From: a virus | Strand: one strand, 5' to 3' | DNA length: 64,000 nucleotides | IMG/VR virus record: IMGVR_UViG_3300020171_000001 | Coordinates: 1-64,000 of that record | Part shown: in pieces, positions 1-8,629 of the stretch | How the letters are laid out: each line of letters starts with the position of its first letter | How positions within the stretch are numbered: the stretch's first letter is position 1 | The notes under the pieces: generated by a model | The model's input: only the letters and a program-made list of their open reading frames with translations | What the model was told of the DNA's origin: nothing | Databases searched by the model: none | Position numbers and translations under genes: made by a program

Positions 1-500
1 TCGGGCTGATTGCGCACATCGAACACCGTGCCGATGTCCAACGTGGAAACCAGCTCCCTGAGCAAGTCCCTGGCCCGCTTCTCGTTCTCTGCCTTGACCC
101 GGCAGACGGCGAGGAGCGTGATGTCAAAGGCGTACTCGTGTACCTGCTCCAGACCAGCCTCCTCCACGATCTCGATCACGGCACTCGGCTCCACGTCGCC
201 ATCGCGCTTGTACGTCGTGCCGTAGATCCAGCACGAGCGCATGTTCCTGGGCAGGGAGCCGTACTGGACAATCTCCGCGTCCCAGATGGGGTCAAGGCAC
301 TCGTCGTCCATCCACCGCAGGATGCTGTCCTCCCCCGTCTCGCAGACTCGGACGATGGCTGGTTCATCCGGACAGTCGTGGTCCACGGAGTCCTTCAAGA
401 TGTAGCCCATGCAGGAGTTGACCCGTACCAGCTTTCCGAGGTGGCTCAGGTACTCCTCCATTGCCATGCGCTCGCACTCCGTCTTGCTCCGCGGAGGCAC
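1..500 (-). CDS. Hypothetical protein, 3' end outside window
   Basis: The frame is open from a GTG at 500 to the left edge (at least 166 codons). The GTG is preferred because AGGAG, overlapping the stop of the gene at 505, lies 7 nt upstream; the first in-frame ATG (467) has no ribosome site. The visible protein is acidic, with Cys at MGYI-flanking and VCE/DEC positions but no clear zinc knuckle. I do not recognise a family. It is the last visible member of the leftward run. Confidence 0.75.
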   Translation of the reverse strand, partial: MPPRSKTECERMAMEEYLSHLGKLVRVNSCMGYILKDSVDHDCPDEPAIVRVCETGEDSILRWMDDECLDPIWDAEIVQYGSLPRNMRSCWIYGTTYKRDGDVEPSAVIEIVEEAGLEQVHEYAFDITLLAVCRVKAENEKRARDLLRELVSTLDIGTVFDVRNQP

Positions 501-504
501 TGGG

Positions 505-921
505 CTACTCCTGGTTGTCCGCGACCAGTACGTCGTACCAGTCTTTCAGGATGTCGATGACCCCACGTACATCCTCGATCAACTCTTTCGGTGGTACATC
601 GGACTCCTCGGCATCTCGCCAACTGGCGAACAGCACCTTGGCAGCATCGGCTGCTGCGTACTCCCGTAGGTCACACTCGGAAAGGAACTCCGCCAGAGCC
701 TCCGCCCGCTCCGCGAAGCCCGTGAGGAATACCGCTTCTGCGCCGCACGTGTCGCAGGCCCACGTGTTTCCCGTGTCAGGGCCGTGGACTGTCTCGCCAT
801 GGCTGCGATTTTCCAGGAAATCGCCTTTGGAATCCACGAGCCACTCCTCCACCACATGTGCCGAGGTGATGAACTTCTTGTGCGTCGGATCCTTCGGGCA
901 CCAAGCCAGCAGTTTCTTCAT
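505..921 (-). CDS. Small zinc-ribbon-like hypothetical protein
   Basis: 138 aa. The ATG at 921 shares its A with the TGA of the upstream gene (TGATG junction), which fixes the start. An N-terminal CPKDPTH and a CDTCGAE pair near residues 56-59 suggest a zinc-binding ribbon; the C-terminal half is an acidic helical segment. Function unknown. Co-translated with its neighbours. Confidence 0.8.
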   Translation of the reverse strand: MKKLLAWCPKDPTHKKFITSAHVVEEWLVDSKGDFLENRSHGETVHGPDTGNTWACDTCGAEAVFLTGFAERAEALAEFLSECDLREYAAADAAKVLFASWRDAEESDVPPKELIEDVRGVIDILKDWYDVLVADNQE

Positions 922-1388
922 CAGAGGATCTCCTCCCAGAGGACCGTGTAGGACGCCACGACGTGGTCCACGTGTTTGGGGCGCATGCTCCAGTACGCGC
1001 CCCTCCGGGTCACGTGCAGGATGCTGTAGTCGAGCCCCGGTGCAGCATTGGCTGTCTCCACACCGTCCAGTATTTCCTGGGCGTCCTCGGGGCTGATGCC
1101 CTTGCACCCGTCTGCGGTGTCGATCACCTCCATGAGCCGCGAGTGCAACACATCTTCTAGCGGAGTAGCCTCGGGGCCTTGCCCGTCCGTGATGAAGTAG
1201 CTCGGGGTGTAGTCCCAGAAGGTGGCGCCGAGGAAGTCTTCTTCCTCCCGCCCGATCGATTCCGCCAGATCCCGGAGTCGGTGGAGCCGGGCGAGGAACG
1301 CGTCGTCCACTGCGACGATGCAAGCGTCGGGTATGCTCCACCCGGAGTCATCGTCACGGGAAATATGTAGCAGGAAGTGCCTGGTCAT
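921..1388 (-). CDS. Hypothetical protein
   Basis: 155 aa, acidic, no recognised domain. It starts 3 nt after the upstream stop (1392) and its TGA overlaps the next ATG, so it is translationally coupled on both sides. The long alternative frame over the same DNA is explained by the downstream gene plus GC-rich read-through. Confidence 0.8.
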   Translation of the reverse strand: MTRHFLLHISRDDDSGWSIPDACIVAVDDAFLARLHRLRDLAESIGREEEDFLGATFWDYTPSYFITDGQGPEATPLEDVLHSRLMEVIDTADGCKGISPEDAQEILDGVETANAAPGLDYSILHVTRRGAYWSMRPKHVDHVVASYTVLWEEIL

Positions 1389-1391
1389 CTG

Positions 1392-1967
1392 CTACTCCTT
1401 CAGCCCGAGGTGCCTGCGCTTCTCCTCCAGCGGCAGGCCCTCGGCGTACTGCTCGGCCACCTGCCTCATGTAGCCGTGGTCGTTGCGCATGTCCTCGACC
1501 AGGACGCGCACGAGATCCTCTTCCTGCTCGTCGGTCAGGCCGAGGCACTCCGTTGCTTCCTCCAGTTCAGGGAAGCAGCAGCCCACATCGGAGCCGTCCA
1601 TGTCCGTGATCGTCGCAGAGTCCTCTCCCTCGAACTTTACATCAGCGACCGTCAAGATCCGGCTGCACACGCCGTCGTCGGGGTCGTTCCAGCGCACTCT
1701 GTCGTCCTTCGTCAATGACCAGATGAACACCTGATCCTCGGGCACCACGAAGTCCGGGTTGGCATCCGGGCCTGACTCCTCCGAGGAGATAGCCTCTGGC
1801 AGGACCAGGCTCTCGTCCACATCCCAGCCTCCGGGGGCATCTCCGTGCTCCAGGTAGCGGCGGGCCGCACGTGCTGCCCGCTCCGGGTCGTCGGTCGGCA
1901 CGTTCACGACCTTCAGGTGGGACTTGGCGCAGCACTCGCCGCGCACGGAACAGACCACGGTAATCAT
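1392..1967 (-). CDS. Hypothetical protein, Cys-containing
   Basis: 191 aa. The ATG at 1967 overlaps the upstream stop as ATGA. The N terminus has CSVRGECCAKSH, a possible metal site; the C-terminal third is charged and helical (LEEKRRHLG). Family not recognised. Confidence 0.8.
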   Translation of the reverse strand: MITVVCSVRGECCAKSHLKVVNVPTDDPERAARAARRYLEHGDAPGGWDVDESLVLPEAISSEESGPDANPDFVVPEDQVFIWSLTKDDRVRWNDPDDGVCSRILTVADVKFEGEDSATITDMDGSDVGCCFPELEEATECLGLTDEQEEDLVRVLVEDMRNDHGYMRQVAEQYAEGLPLEEKRRHLGLKE

Positions 1968-2221
1968 CGGTCTGCCCCGGTCTCCGGGACCAAGTCGAGC
2001 TGGTACCCGCCGGGGCCATTGCCCTCGAAGTCTCTCAGGATAGCCAGGCTCACTGTCGAGCCGTCCGGCAGCCGGATCACTAGCCCCGGCATGGGGCCTC
2101 CGCCGTAGCCGTCTTCCCCGAGGATGCCGCCGGCCAGAACAGTCCCGCCCTTCAAGCGCCCGAGATCCCGGCGAATCGTTGCGCGTGTCCCCTCGTAGAT
2201 ATCTTTGAGTCTCTTGTCCAT
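1964..2221 (-). CDS. Hypothetical protein
   Basis: 85 aa. Basic N-terminal 30 residues (MDKRLKDIYEG, RATIRRDLGR) followed by a Gly-rich beta-type segment. The N terminus could bind nucleic acid but there is no named motif. ATGA overlap with the next gene. Confidence 0.75.
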   Translation of the reverse strand: MDKRLKDIYEGTRATIRRDLGRLKGGTVLAGGILGEDGYGGGPMPGLVIRLPDGSTVSLAILRDFEGNGPGGYQLDLVPETGADR

Positions 2222-2236
2222 TGGGTTTCCCTTTTG

Positions 2237-2506
2237 CTAGAAGTGCTTCGCAGGAATCGTCACGTCGCGGTGCTCTCGGACTACCCCGTCGAGGACAGAC
2301 CAGGCCGTGACGAACCGCTGTGCGCCGTTGGGCTCCACCCGGAACACCCGGTAGAGCTCGTCGTAGCCGTTCGTAGCAGCGCACTGAGCCATCTCCGCGA
2401 TCTCCGAGAGAGCAGAGAAGGGCATCGAGATGTTGGAGCCCTTGTGCTGGCCGTAGACCATGTAGGCGTCCGCCAGGCGGCTCTCCGTGTCGTTGAAGAG
2501 GGTCAT
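2237..2506 (-). CDS. Hypothetical protein
   Basis: 89 aa. Start chosen at the TGATG junction with the preceding FGE-like gene (ATG at 2506). No family recognised; mixed alpha/beta composition. Confidence 0.75.
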   Translation of the reverse strand: MTLFNDTESRLADAYMVYGQHKGSNISMPFSALSEIAEMAQCAATNGYDELYRVFRVEPNGAQRFVTAWSVLDGVVREHRDVTIPAKHF

Positions 2507-3120
2507 CAAGGGGTGCCTCCCAGGTTCCGGCAACACCGAAACCCGATGCTGTTGGACCGGTCCGCGGGGTCGTAGCCGTCGCGGTCCGCCGCCCGAAGGA
2601 AGCACGGGAGGTCGTCCCACGACCCGCCCCGCAACACCCGGTGCCCCCCACGATCACTTGCCGTCCACTCCCAGATGTTGCCCAGCGTGTCCCAGAGGCC
2701 CCAGATGTTGGGCCGGTGCTCTCCGACGGGGACCGGCGACTCAGCGTTGCAGTGGGCATAGAGCAGGAGTTCCTGAGGGTCTTCCGGGTACTGGAAGGAT
2801 CCTCCGCAGGTGCAGGCCCACGCCCACTCGGTCTCGGTAGGGAGCCGGTACACGGCAGCCCCGGTCAGCCCCAGCATCTCGGAGAGCCGAGAGCAGAACG
2901 CCTCTGCGTCCAGGGCAGAGACATTCTCCGCCGGGAACTGAAGGTTGCTTGGGTACCCCTCCCCCTGGAAGCAGGCCGGGTTCTCGCCCATCACGTGCAG
3001 GTACAGGTCTTGTGTGACCGGCGTGGCCATCATGACCAGCGGCTTGTCTCTCCCGGTGAGAAGGACTTCTCGGATCGGGGGAAGCAGCAGATTCTTCTGG
3101 GAAGGCTCCATGGTGTTCAC
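2506..3120 (-). CDS. FGE/sulfatase-modifying-factor (SUMF1-like) fold protein
   Basis: 204 aa. Hallmarks of the formylglycine-generating-enzyme superfamily, a C-type-lectin-like fold: TPVTQDLY near the N terminus, LPTETEWAWAC (YRLPTEAEWE-like), GNIWEWT, VLRGGSWDD and a C-terminal NSIGFRCC. One Cys (PCFLRAADR) sits near the FGE catalytic pair but the second is not obvious, so oxidase activity is doubtful. The fold is also used as a ligand-binding display scaffold, including in targets of diversity-generating retroelements; no reverse transcriptase is visible in this window. GTG start (3120) overlaps the upstream TGA as GTGA, with GGAAGG 9 nt ahead. Confidence 0.85.
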   Translation of the reverse strand: MNTMEPSQKNLLLPPIREVLLTGRDKPLVMMATPVTQDLYLHVMGENPACFQGEGYPSNLQFPAENVSALDAEAFCSRLSEMLGLTGAAVYRLPTETEWAWACTCGGSFQYPEDPQELLLYAHCNAESPVPVGEHRPNIWGLWDTLGNIWEWTASDRGGHRVLRGGSWDDLPCFLRAADRDGYDPADRSNSIGFRCCRNLGGTP

Positions 3121-3494
3121 GGGAGCATTCCTTCCGGCTGCTCTACCTTGGCATCCTCGTAGCGTACCCAGAGCCACCCCTGGACGTAGGCCCCCATGTC
3201 GCCGCAGGACAGAGACGCGTCGGCGTCCACTTCGATGTCGTCGTCAGAGCCCTCCGCGTACTGCTCTCGAGCGGCATCCCGCAGCTTGTCACAGTCCAGT
3301 AAGGGCAGTGGCGCTCGCAGGCGAGCGATGTACGTCTCTACGATGCGCCGGCTCTCGGGGCCGGGGCACAGAGCGTATCCGTGCTTCTCCAGGCACGTCT
3401 CCAGCCAGCGCGCCACGGACTCCTCTGCTCGTACGTCCCCCTCGCTCAGCGGCTCAAACTCCTTGGGCCGGGTCAGCACACGATGCTGGCTCAT
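3117..3494 (-). CDS. Hypothetical protein
   Basis: 125 aa. ATG at 3494 overlaps the upstream stop (ATGA). N-terminal helical half with LETCLEKHGY, then an acidic patch and an aromatic C terminus (GWLWVRYED). Family not recognised. Confidence 0.78.
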   Translation of the reverse strand: MSQHRVLTRPKEFEPLSEGDVRAEESVARWLETCLEKHGYALCPGPESRRIVETYIARLRAPLPLLDCDKLRDAAREQYAEGSDDDIEVDADASLSCGDMGAYVQGWLWVRYEDAKVEQPEGMLP

Positions 3495-3832
3495 TCCCGC
3501 GTCCCCTTCGGCAGCAGTCGGCGCTCTGCCAGGAGCAACTGGGCGATGGCCCACGCCTGTGCCTTGCAGCGGTAGCTCAGGATGTCATGCGGCGTGACCG
3601 TGTACTCCGGTTCCTCTTCCAGGAAGCAGAGCACGAAGTCGAGCACGCCGACTTCGGCTGACTCTAGCGCTCGGACCCGCCGTGCATGGGTCTTTCGCTC
3701 CCGAGGAGGACAGCCCATCAGGTCTTCGGCCTCCTGGTCGATGATCCGGTCCAGCGCGGACTCGGCCGAGTCCATCCGGCGAAGTCGCAGTTCTTTCTGG
3801 AGCTTCTTGCCCCGTTCGGTTTTCATGTCCAT
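3491..3832 (-). CDS. Hypothetical charged helical protein
   Basis: 113 aa, strongly charged and mostly helical (MKTERGKKLQKEL, RIIDQEAEDLM). Start at 3832, with GAGGAGG inside the end of the upstream gene; an ATG six bases further in is also possible. Function unknown. Confidence 0.75.
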   Translation of the reverse strand: MDMKTERGKKLQKELRLRRMDSAESALDRIIDQEAEDLMGCPPRERKTHARRVRALESAEVGVLDFVLCFLEEEPEYTVTPHDILSYRCKAQAWAIAQLLLAERRLLPKGTRE

Positions 3833-3834
3833 CT

Positions 3835-4176
3835 CTACACGTCCTCCTCGTCGGGCACGATGTCCAAGAGCCTGACGATGCAGTAGGTCAGGCCGGCAGA
3901 CCTGACCGCGTTCTCGATTTTGGCCCATAGCCACCCGGGCATGGCTGCGCTGCCTGCTGGATGCATCTCGGGGTTGTCCGGGCCATCGCCGTGGTCATAC
4001 AGCGTGAATATGTCTCCGGGGTAAAGCACAGACTCGTCGAACGTGGACGTGTCCCACGTCGACCAGGAAGCGACTCCCCCGCCTGCATTCTCCAGCCAGT
4101 GCCGAACCTCGGGCTTGTGAATCCAGTCCCCCGCTTCGATCTGCAAACAGGGGATGACCGTGGCGCGGCGGCTCAC
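3835..4176 (-). CDS. Hypothetical protein
   Basis: 113 aa. GTG start at 4176 overlapping the upstream TGA as GTGA; the longer ATG-started frame would run through the neighbour and is rejected. Contains PGWLWAKIE, similar in pattern to VQGWLWVRYED of the product at 3117-3494, so the two may share a small domain. No named family. Confidence 0.72.
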   Translation of the reverse strand: MSRRATVIPCLQIEAGDWIHKPEVRHWLENAGGGVASWSTWDTSTFDESVLYPGDIFTLYDHGDGPDNPEMHPAGSAAMPGWLWAKIENAVRSAGLTYCIVRLLDIVPDEEDV

Positions 4177-4409
4177 TGATCTGGCCCGGTCTGGTCTGAT
4201 ACGACTAGCACTACCCACTTACCGTTGGGCAGCCGAACAGCACCGTTCTGACGAACAATGCGCCAATCATCTGGGGGCTCACCGGCTCCCCAAGCCGAGA
4301 CGAGCACAGCCTCGCTGGGCTCCTTCCAACGCGGATCCGCGGTGCCCATGGTGGCCACTGCACGCCACTGCTCGAAGGTCAGGCCTTCCCTGTTCTTCAT
4401 CTTGAGCAT
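4173..4409 (-). CDS. Hypothetical protein
   Basis: 78 aa, starting 6 nt past the preceding stop. Tryptophan-rich beta-type sequence (DPRWKEP, DDWRIVRQNG, PNGKWVVLVV). No recognised family; the second Met (codon 4) is an alternative start. Confidence 0.7.
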   Translation of the reverse strand: MLKMKNREGLTFEQWRAVATMGTADPRWKEPSEAVLVSAWGAGEPPDDWRIVRQNGAVRLPNGKWVVLVVSDQTGPDQ

Positions 4410-4415
4410 CGACCG

Positions 4416-4769
4416 TTACATCCAGCCGGCGAGGCCGAACAACGGGGCTTCAGCGCCCCTGCGCTCCTGCTCCACGAGCGCTTGAGCTATGGCCAGGTTG
4501 GCCATGTAGCCGCCGTGGAAGCGTCGTCCCCGGAAGGCCCGTCCAAGCACGTCACGCCCCGTCAGCAACAGTGCCTCTTCCCGGCTCGCGGCTTCCGGGT
4601 AGCGCTGTTTCGTGGCCATGGTCATGTACCACTCGTTGTAGCTTCCACGTCGGGAAGCATGGTTTGCCACAGCCGCTGCCGCGCAGCGCGCCGAGAGGTA
4701 GCCAAGCGATTCAGCCATCAGGTGCGCCACGAGGCGTGGGTAGCGCCGTAGCGCTTCCTCCCGTGTCAT
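4416..4769 (-). CDS. Hypothetical protein
   Basis: 117 aa. ATG at 4769 overlaps the stop of the ComM-like gene as ATGA. Helical, Ala/Arg-rich; ends in a Gly-rich FGLAGWM. No family recognised. The much longer frame through this region is a shadow of the ComM-like gene. Confidence 0.75.
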   Translation of the reverse strand: MTREEALRRYPRLVAHLMAESLGYLSARCAAAAVANHASRRGSYNEWYMTMATKQRYPEAASREEALLLTGRDVLGRAFRGRRFHGGYMANLAIAQALVEQERRGAEAPLFGLAGWM

Positions 4770-5920
4770 CGGGTGGCCCCCAGAAGAACAGGCATGTCTA
4801 CCCTCACCGAGAAGAACGGCAAGAGCGGCTTGATCCGGTCCATGTACCGGGCCACGGTCGCCGTGCCACACGCGCACTTTCGAGACGGGTGACCCAGGTA
4901 GCCGCAGGGGCATGGCATCGCCGAGGCCACCAGTACGAAGCGGGCCGGGAAGGTGATCGGAAAGGCGCTCTGGCCAGGCCGGCTTCCACTCGTGGTCTGC
5001 ACCAAACCCTGTGGGATGATCCGCGCCAGTGCGTCCAGAGTCGCACGCTGGAACTCCGGTAACTCGTCGAGGTACAGGACGCCACCGTGAGCTAAAGTCA
5101 CTTCGCCCGGCCGGCCGCCAGTCCCTGACCCGCCGCCGAGCAGAGCCATCATCGAGCAGGTGTGGTGCGGCGCCCGGAAGGGCCGAGTCATTTTGCCGTC
5201 TTGCAGAATACCGGCTGCCGAGTAGGCCTGAGCTGAGGACAACTGCTCCTCGTTGTCCAGCTCCGGCAAGTCGAGCAGGAGTCGGCGCGCAACCATAGTC
5301 TTGCCGCAGCCGGGAGCAGCAACCAGGAGCACGTGCTCGCCACGGGCCACAGCGATTCGCGCCGGTGCCAGCAGGTCCATGAGCCGCGGATCGACGTCGG
5401 ACCAGGACACCTGCCCCGGCATCGGCATCGGCTTCGCAAGCCGCTTCGGCGTCACCTCCAGTTCGGCCTGCGTGCATCCACGGAGCCACGCAGCGACTTC
5501 GGCCAGCGTGGAGAACGCAGCGATCCGGCACCCCGGCACGAGTTCTGCGTTTGCCCGGTCGCAGTGCGGGACGAGCAGAACAGCGCCGAGCGCTCGCGCT
5601 TCCAGAGCCGCCGATACGACGCCAGGGCACGGTCGCAGTCTACCGTCGAGACTGAGTTCGGCCCACGGCAGCAGCGCGGGGAGCGGCGCCTTCAGGCCCC
5701 CGACGGGGGCCAGAGGGCCCAGGGCCAGAGCCCGGGCGAGGTCCGTGGACGACGCGGCCCGGGGCGCATCCGTCGATGGGCCCAGAGCGCCCACTGGCAA
5801 TCCGGAGGTCTGGAGTGCCGACCGGACCCGCACGTACTGTTCCTTGTCCATTGCACCAGCCAGGGGCTCCCTGCGGAGTTCCAGGCCCAGCAACGCGTAG
5901 CACAGCAGATTTTCCATCAT
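4766..5920 (-). CDS. ComM/YifB-like Mg-chelatase-family AAA protein, C-terminally short
   Basis: 384 aa against about 500 for ComM. The N-terminal ChlI-like part (AELSLDGRLRP, residues 87-97) is followed by an AAA core with Walker A GCGKT (204-208), FRAPHHT (248-254), GEVTLAHGGVLYLDELPEF (272-290, Walker B) and the CPCGYLG...CACG zinc-like loop of the family. Family members promote branch migration of recombining DNA. The first ~70 family residues are shortened, the usual LLDRIDL box reads LLPFFSVRV, and the protein stops just after it, lacking the C-terminal Mg-chelatase domain. Start: tandem ATG at 5920/5917 behind GGAG; an upstream TTG is less likely. Catalytic competence is uncertain. Confidence 0.9.
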   Translation of the reverse strand: MMENLLCYALLGLELRREPLAGAMDKEQYVRVRSALQTSGLPVGALGPSTDAPRAASSTDLARALALGPLAPVGGLKAPLPALLPWAELSLDGRLRPCPGVVSAALEARALGAVLLVPHCDRANAELVPGCRIAAFSTLAEVAAWLRGCTQAELEVTPKRLAKPMPMPGQVSWSDVDPRLMDLLAPARIAVARGEHVLLVAAPGCGKTMVARRLLLDLPELDNEEQLSSAQAYSAAGILQDGKMTRPFRAPHHTCSMMALLGGGSGTGGRPGEVTLAHGGVLYLDELPEFQRATLDALARIIPQGLVQTTSGSRPGQSAFPITFPARFVLVASAMPCPCGYLGHPSRKCACGTATVARYMDRIKPLLPFFSVRVDMPVLLGATR

Positions 5921-5938
5921 CGTCTCCAATCGCGAAGC

Positions 5939-7405
5939 CTACTTGTGAAGCGTCAGCTTCACGGTGTTGATCCGTGTCCCGGCCGAAGCGAAGGACTCCG
6001 GGGGCAGGTCGCTGAACACCCCGCGCCACTGGTCCCCCTTGTGCTTGTCCGCCCAGGCACGGAACGCCTCATGCTTCGGGCTGTCGCCCAGCTCGGCGGT
6101 CACCGGCAGCACGGCTACCAGCGTCCCGCCGTTGGCCAGGAAGTCAAAGGCATGCATGACGTGCTGCATCCAGTGCGTACCGTAGAACGGCGGGTTCATC
6201 ACCACATGGGTGTACTGTGTGCGCACTGGCATGGACAGGAAGTTGCCCTCGGTCACGGTCACTCGAGAGTCCCGGATCTGCCGAAGCACTCTCACGCGCC
6301 CGGGGTCCACCTCGATGGCGTCCACCCAGCCGGCTCCAGCGGCCAGCAGCGCCATGACGATGCCGCCCTCGCCAGCGGAGGGCTCCAGTACGCGGCTATT
6401 CTCCGAGATCCATACGTCCTTCAGCAGAGCCCCGGCCACTGCCGGCGGCGTTGGGTAGAAGGCCAGGTCCCTGGACAGCGCCGTGCAGCGTGTCACCGTC
6501 GGCTCGTCGCGGTCCACTGCGTCCGGCAGCACCTCGCCGTAGTACGCGGCTAGTACCTTATTGGCCTTCGTCACCAGGTCGTCGCGCTGAAACCACAGGT
6601 GCGCGTTGCCGTTCTTGAAGCCGCGGACTTTGAAGTACGACGTCGTTGTCTCCGACTGGCGCGGCGAGAGACCTCCGCCCTGCCGGCTATCCCGGATAGC
6701 TGCGGCCAACGAGCCGAAGTCACGGCCGGCATCACCGTCGAGCACGGCGAAGACTCGCTCGACGTCGGTCAGTGTCTCACTGATCCGGCTCCCGTAGTTC
6801 AACGAGCCCCATGCGTCGAAGGCATAGGTCAGGATGATGCGAGACCCCAGCTTGAATCCGTCGTGGGACTTGAACCGGCGATCCAGGTCGGAGAACACAC
6901 GAGCGAGACCGCGCTGGAAGATCAGCTCGGCGTCTCCGAGCAAGGCTTGCAAGGTCGCTCGCACGTTGCCCTCGTTCACCTCCGGCACCGAACCGGCCAA
7001 GTCCGCATCGAACTGCTCTCGGGCCGTTCGGTCCATGACGCTGGACATCCCAGTGGCATTCAGCAAGTGGACCCAGATGTCGGCATCAGTGGACTGCCGG
7101 AAGAGCGCAGTGGTGGCCGCCGCGTCCAGACCAGCGAACAGCCGCCCGTATGTCTCCGACTTCGAGCGATCAACCAGGTAGAACCGATGGCCACCGGCTG
7201 CTTCCGCAGCGAGTCCACGGGCCTTCTCCGCTGCTGCGAAGCCCCGCACCAGCGTGGCAATGGCTTCGTCCATGGCAGTCAACGCTGCGTCCCGCAAGGA
7301 GCAGACCCGCGTGATCGTGGTGCTCGGCACCAGGCCTGCCTCGTCCAGGCACCCACTGCCTGCGCCGCGTGCGCTGCTGCTGCTGCTGTTGCTTTGCCCT
7401 GTCAT
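5939..7405 (-). CDS. DUF4942-type N6-adenine DNA methyltransferase
   Basis: 488 aa. After a Ser-rich start, a long helical DUF4942-like region precedes a C-terminal SAM-dependent domain with motif I VLEPSAGEGG (about 344-353) and catalytic NPPF (404-407). The order motif I then NPPF is that of gamma-class N6-adenine methyltransferases. Likely role: marking the element's own DNA, hence protection from restriction. ATG 7405 is chosen because GAGG lies 8 nt upstream; a GTG at 7423 is possible. No cognate restriction gene is next to it. Confidence 0.9.
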   Translation of the reverse strand: MTGQSNSSSSSARGAGSGCLDEAGLVPSTTITRVCSLRDAALTAMDEAIATLVRGFAAAEKARGLAAEAAGGHRFYLVDRSKSETYGRLFAGLDAAATTALFRQSTDADIWVHLLNATGMSSVMDRTAREQFDADLAGSVPEVNEGNVRATLQALLGDAELIFQRGLARVFSDLDRRFKSHDGFKLGSRIILTYAFDAWGSLNYGSRISETLTDVERVFAVLDGDAGRDFGSLAAAIRDSRQGGGLSPRQSETTTSYFKVRGFKNGNAHLWFQRDDLVTKANKVLAAYYGEVLPDAVDRDEPTVTRCTALSRDLAFYPTPPAVAGALLKDVWISENSRVLEPSAGEGGIVMALLAAGAGWVDAIEVDPGRVRVLRQIRDSRVTVTEGNFLSMPVRTQYTHVVMNPPFYGTHWMQHVMHAFDFLANGGTLVAVLPVTAELGDSPKHEAFRAWADKHKGDQWRGVFSDLPPESFASAGTRINTVKLTLHK

Positions 7406-7428
7406 CGTTGCTGCCTCGTCCACTGAAG

Positions 7429-7668
7429 CTATATGTAGTCCAACGCCAGGCACGCTGGGCGCTCGGCATCCATGTGGTGCACGGTGAGCAGCTTTCTCTG
7501 CTCTTCACTCCACACCTCGAGCTGGATCCAGGGCCCCTCGCCCAAGAACTCCTCGTGCATGTCCGGCTCGAAAAGCTTCGGCGGGAACATGATGTAGCAC
7601 ACCTCGCCGGTCGCCTTCAGAACAACCCCGTCGTGGTTGCACAGCCGCCGGGCGTCTCGAAGTCTCAT
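7429..7668 (-). CDS. Hypothetical protein
   Basis: 79 aa, directly upstream of the methyltransferase and separated from its own upstream gene by one base. Basic start (MRLRDARRLCNHDG) then a beta-type, aromatic C-terminal part. No family recognised. Confidence 0.72.
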   Translation of the reverse strand: MRLRDARRLCNHDGVVLKATGEVCYIMFPPKLFEPDMHEEFLGEGPWIQLEVWSEEQRKLLTVHHMDAERPACLALDYI

Positions 7669-7669
7669 G

Positions 7670-8113
7670 TCAGTCCTCGGCCGCGGCCGTGGCCGCTCTT
7701 GCTCTGGTCTGGCATCCAACAGTGTCCACGCAGACGATGGAGTGGGCCGAGGGGCCGGTATGGTCCTTCCGCTTGAGTGCCCAGCAGGGTGCCCAGCAGG
7801 GCTCGCAGAGCTGGGCTCCGCAGTCCTCACAGGTCACGAACGCTTCCATCGGATCGGCGTGCTGCGATCCACAGGCATCACAGGTGAAGACCCGCAGGAT
7901 CTGCTTCTCCCCATCGTTCAGCGCGTCGAGATAGCCCGTCCAGTAGGCCACGCCGATCTGGCTGTCGTGGGATGCGATCCACTGACGTGGCTTCTCCTCC
8001 AGGGCTTTGCTCCGCAGCCGCTTCAGGGCTTTGCTCCGCAGCCGCTTCAGCAGGTCGAGGACTCCCTGCAGTCGCAGAAGCATCTCCTGTCTCTGCCCTC
8101 GTGTCGTGGACAT
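7670..8113 (-). CDS. Zinc-ribbon protein with a 24-bp internal duplication
   Basis: 147 aa. Residues 20-45 carry a duplicated basic segment (LRSKALKR, then LRSKALEE) from two 24-bp direct repeats at 7997-8044. The C-terminal half has CDACGS, CEDCGAQLCEPC and further Cys/His, consistent with a treble-clef or double zinc ribbon. Likely nucleic-acid or protein binding; function unknown. Confidence 0.8.
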   Translation of the reverse strand: MSTTRGQRQEMLLRLQGVLDLLKRLRSKALKRLRSKALEEKPRQWIASHDSQIGVAYWTGYLDALNDGEKQILRVFTCDACGSQHADPMEAFVTCEDCGAQLCEPCWAPCWALKRKDHTGPSAHSIVCVDTVGCQTRARAATAAAED

Positions 8114-8116
8114 CGG

Positions 8117-8629
8117 CTACCACTCCCAGACCCGGAACAGCTCTGGGTGCTCCGATCCATCCCTGTCGAAGTTGATTACGATGCAGTCGTGGTCTTGTGC
8201 GTAGTGCATGATCGGTCGGAACCACCTGGGCGTGCGCTCGTCGCTGCGATCTTCGTCATCACCGTGCACGAACACGGTCCAGCCCATCTCGTGGTCCATC
8301 CACCGGCACTCGCCGAAGTCCGGCGCCTCACTCGGCGCATGGCTTGTGCTCAGGTCGAGCATTGTGGCTACAGCGGGCCCTTCGGGCATGCTGTTCGCTG
8401 ATGCAGATGGAGCAACGTATACCCTGCCTCGCACCAGGTCCTTCTCGGAGTCGAGCTCCTCCTCGCACCCGGAACACAGCAGGGCGTCGATGTCCTCCTC
8501 GCCGCCGGGCTCCAGCATGCCGACGTACTGCCCTGACTCGTTGAGCAGGGCCTCCGAGTTGCAGTTGCCCACGTGGTAGGAAGGAACGATGACCGGAGCC
8601 TCGCAACAGGCGGACCGCGCTCGGTGCAT
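8117..8629 (-). CDS. Hypothetical protein with Cys pair
   Basis: 170 aa. Either ATG 8629 (TGATG overlap) or the adjacent GTG 8632 (GTGA) is the start; the sequence does not decide. Early SACCEAP and central LCSGCEEEL could bind one zinc. The C-terminal half is acidic with FRPIMHYAQ. No family recognised. Confidence 0.78.
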   Translation of the reverse strand: MHRARSACCEAPVIVPSYHVGNCNSEALLNESGQYVGMLEPGGEEDIDALLCSGCEEELDSEKDLVRGRVYVAPSASANSMPEGPAVATMLDLSTSHAPSEAPDFGECRWMDHEMGWTVFVHGDDEDRSDERTPRWFRPIMHYAQDHDCIVINFDRDGSEHPELFRVWEW

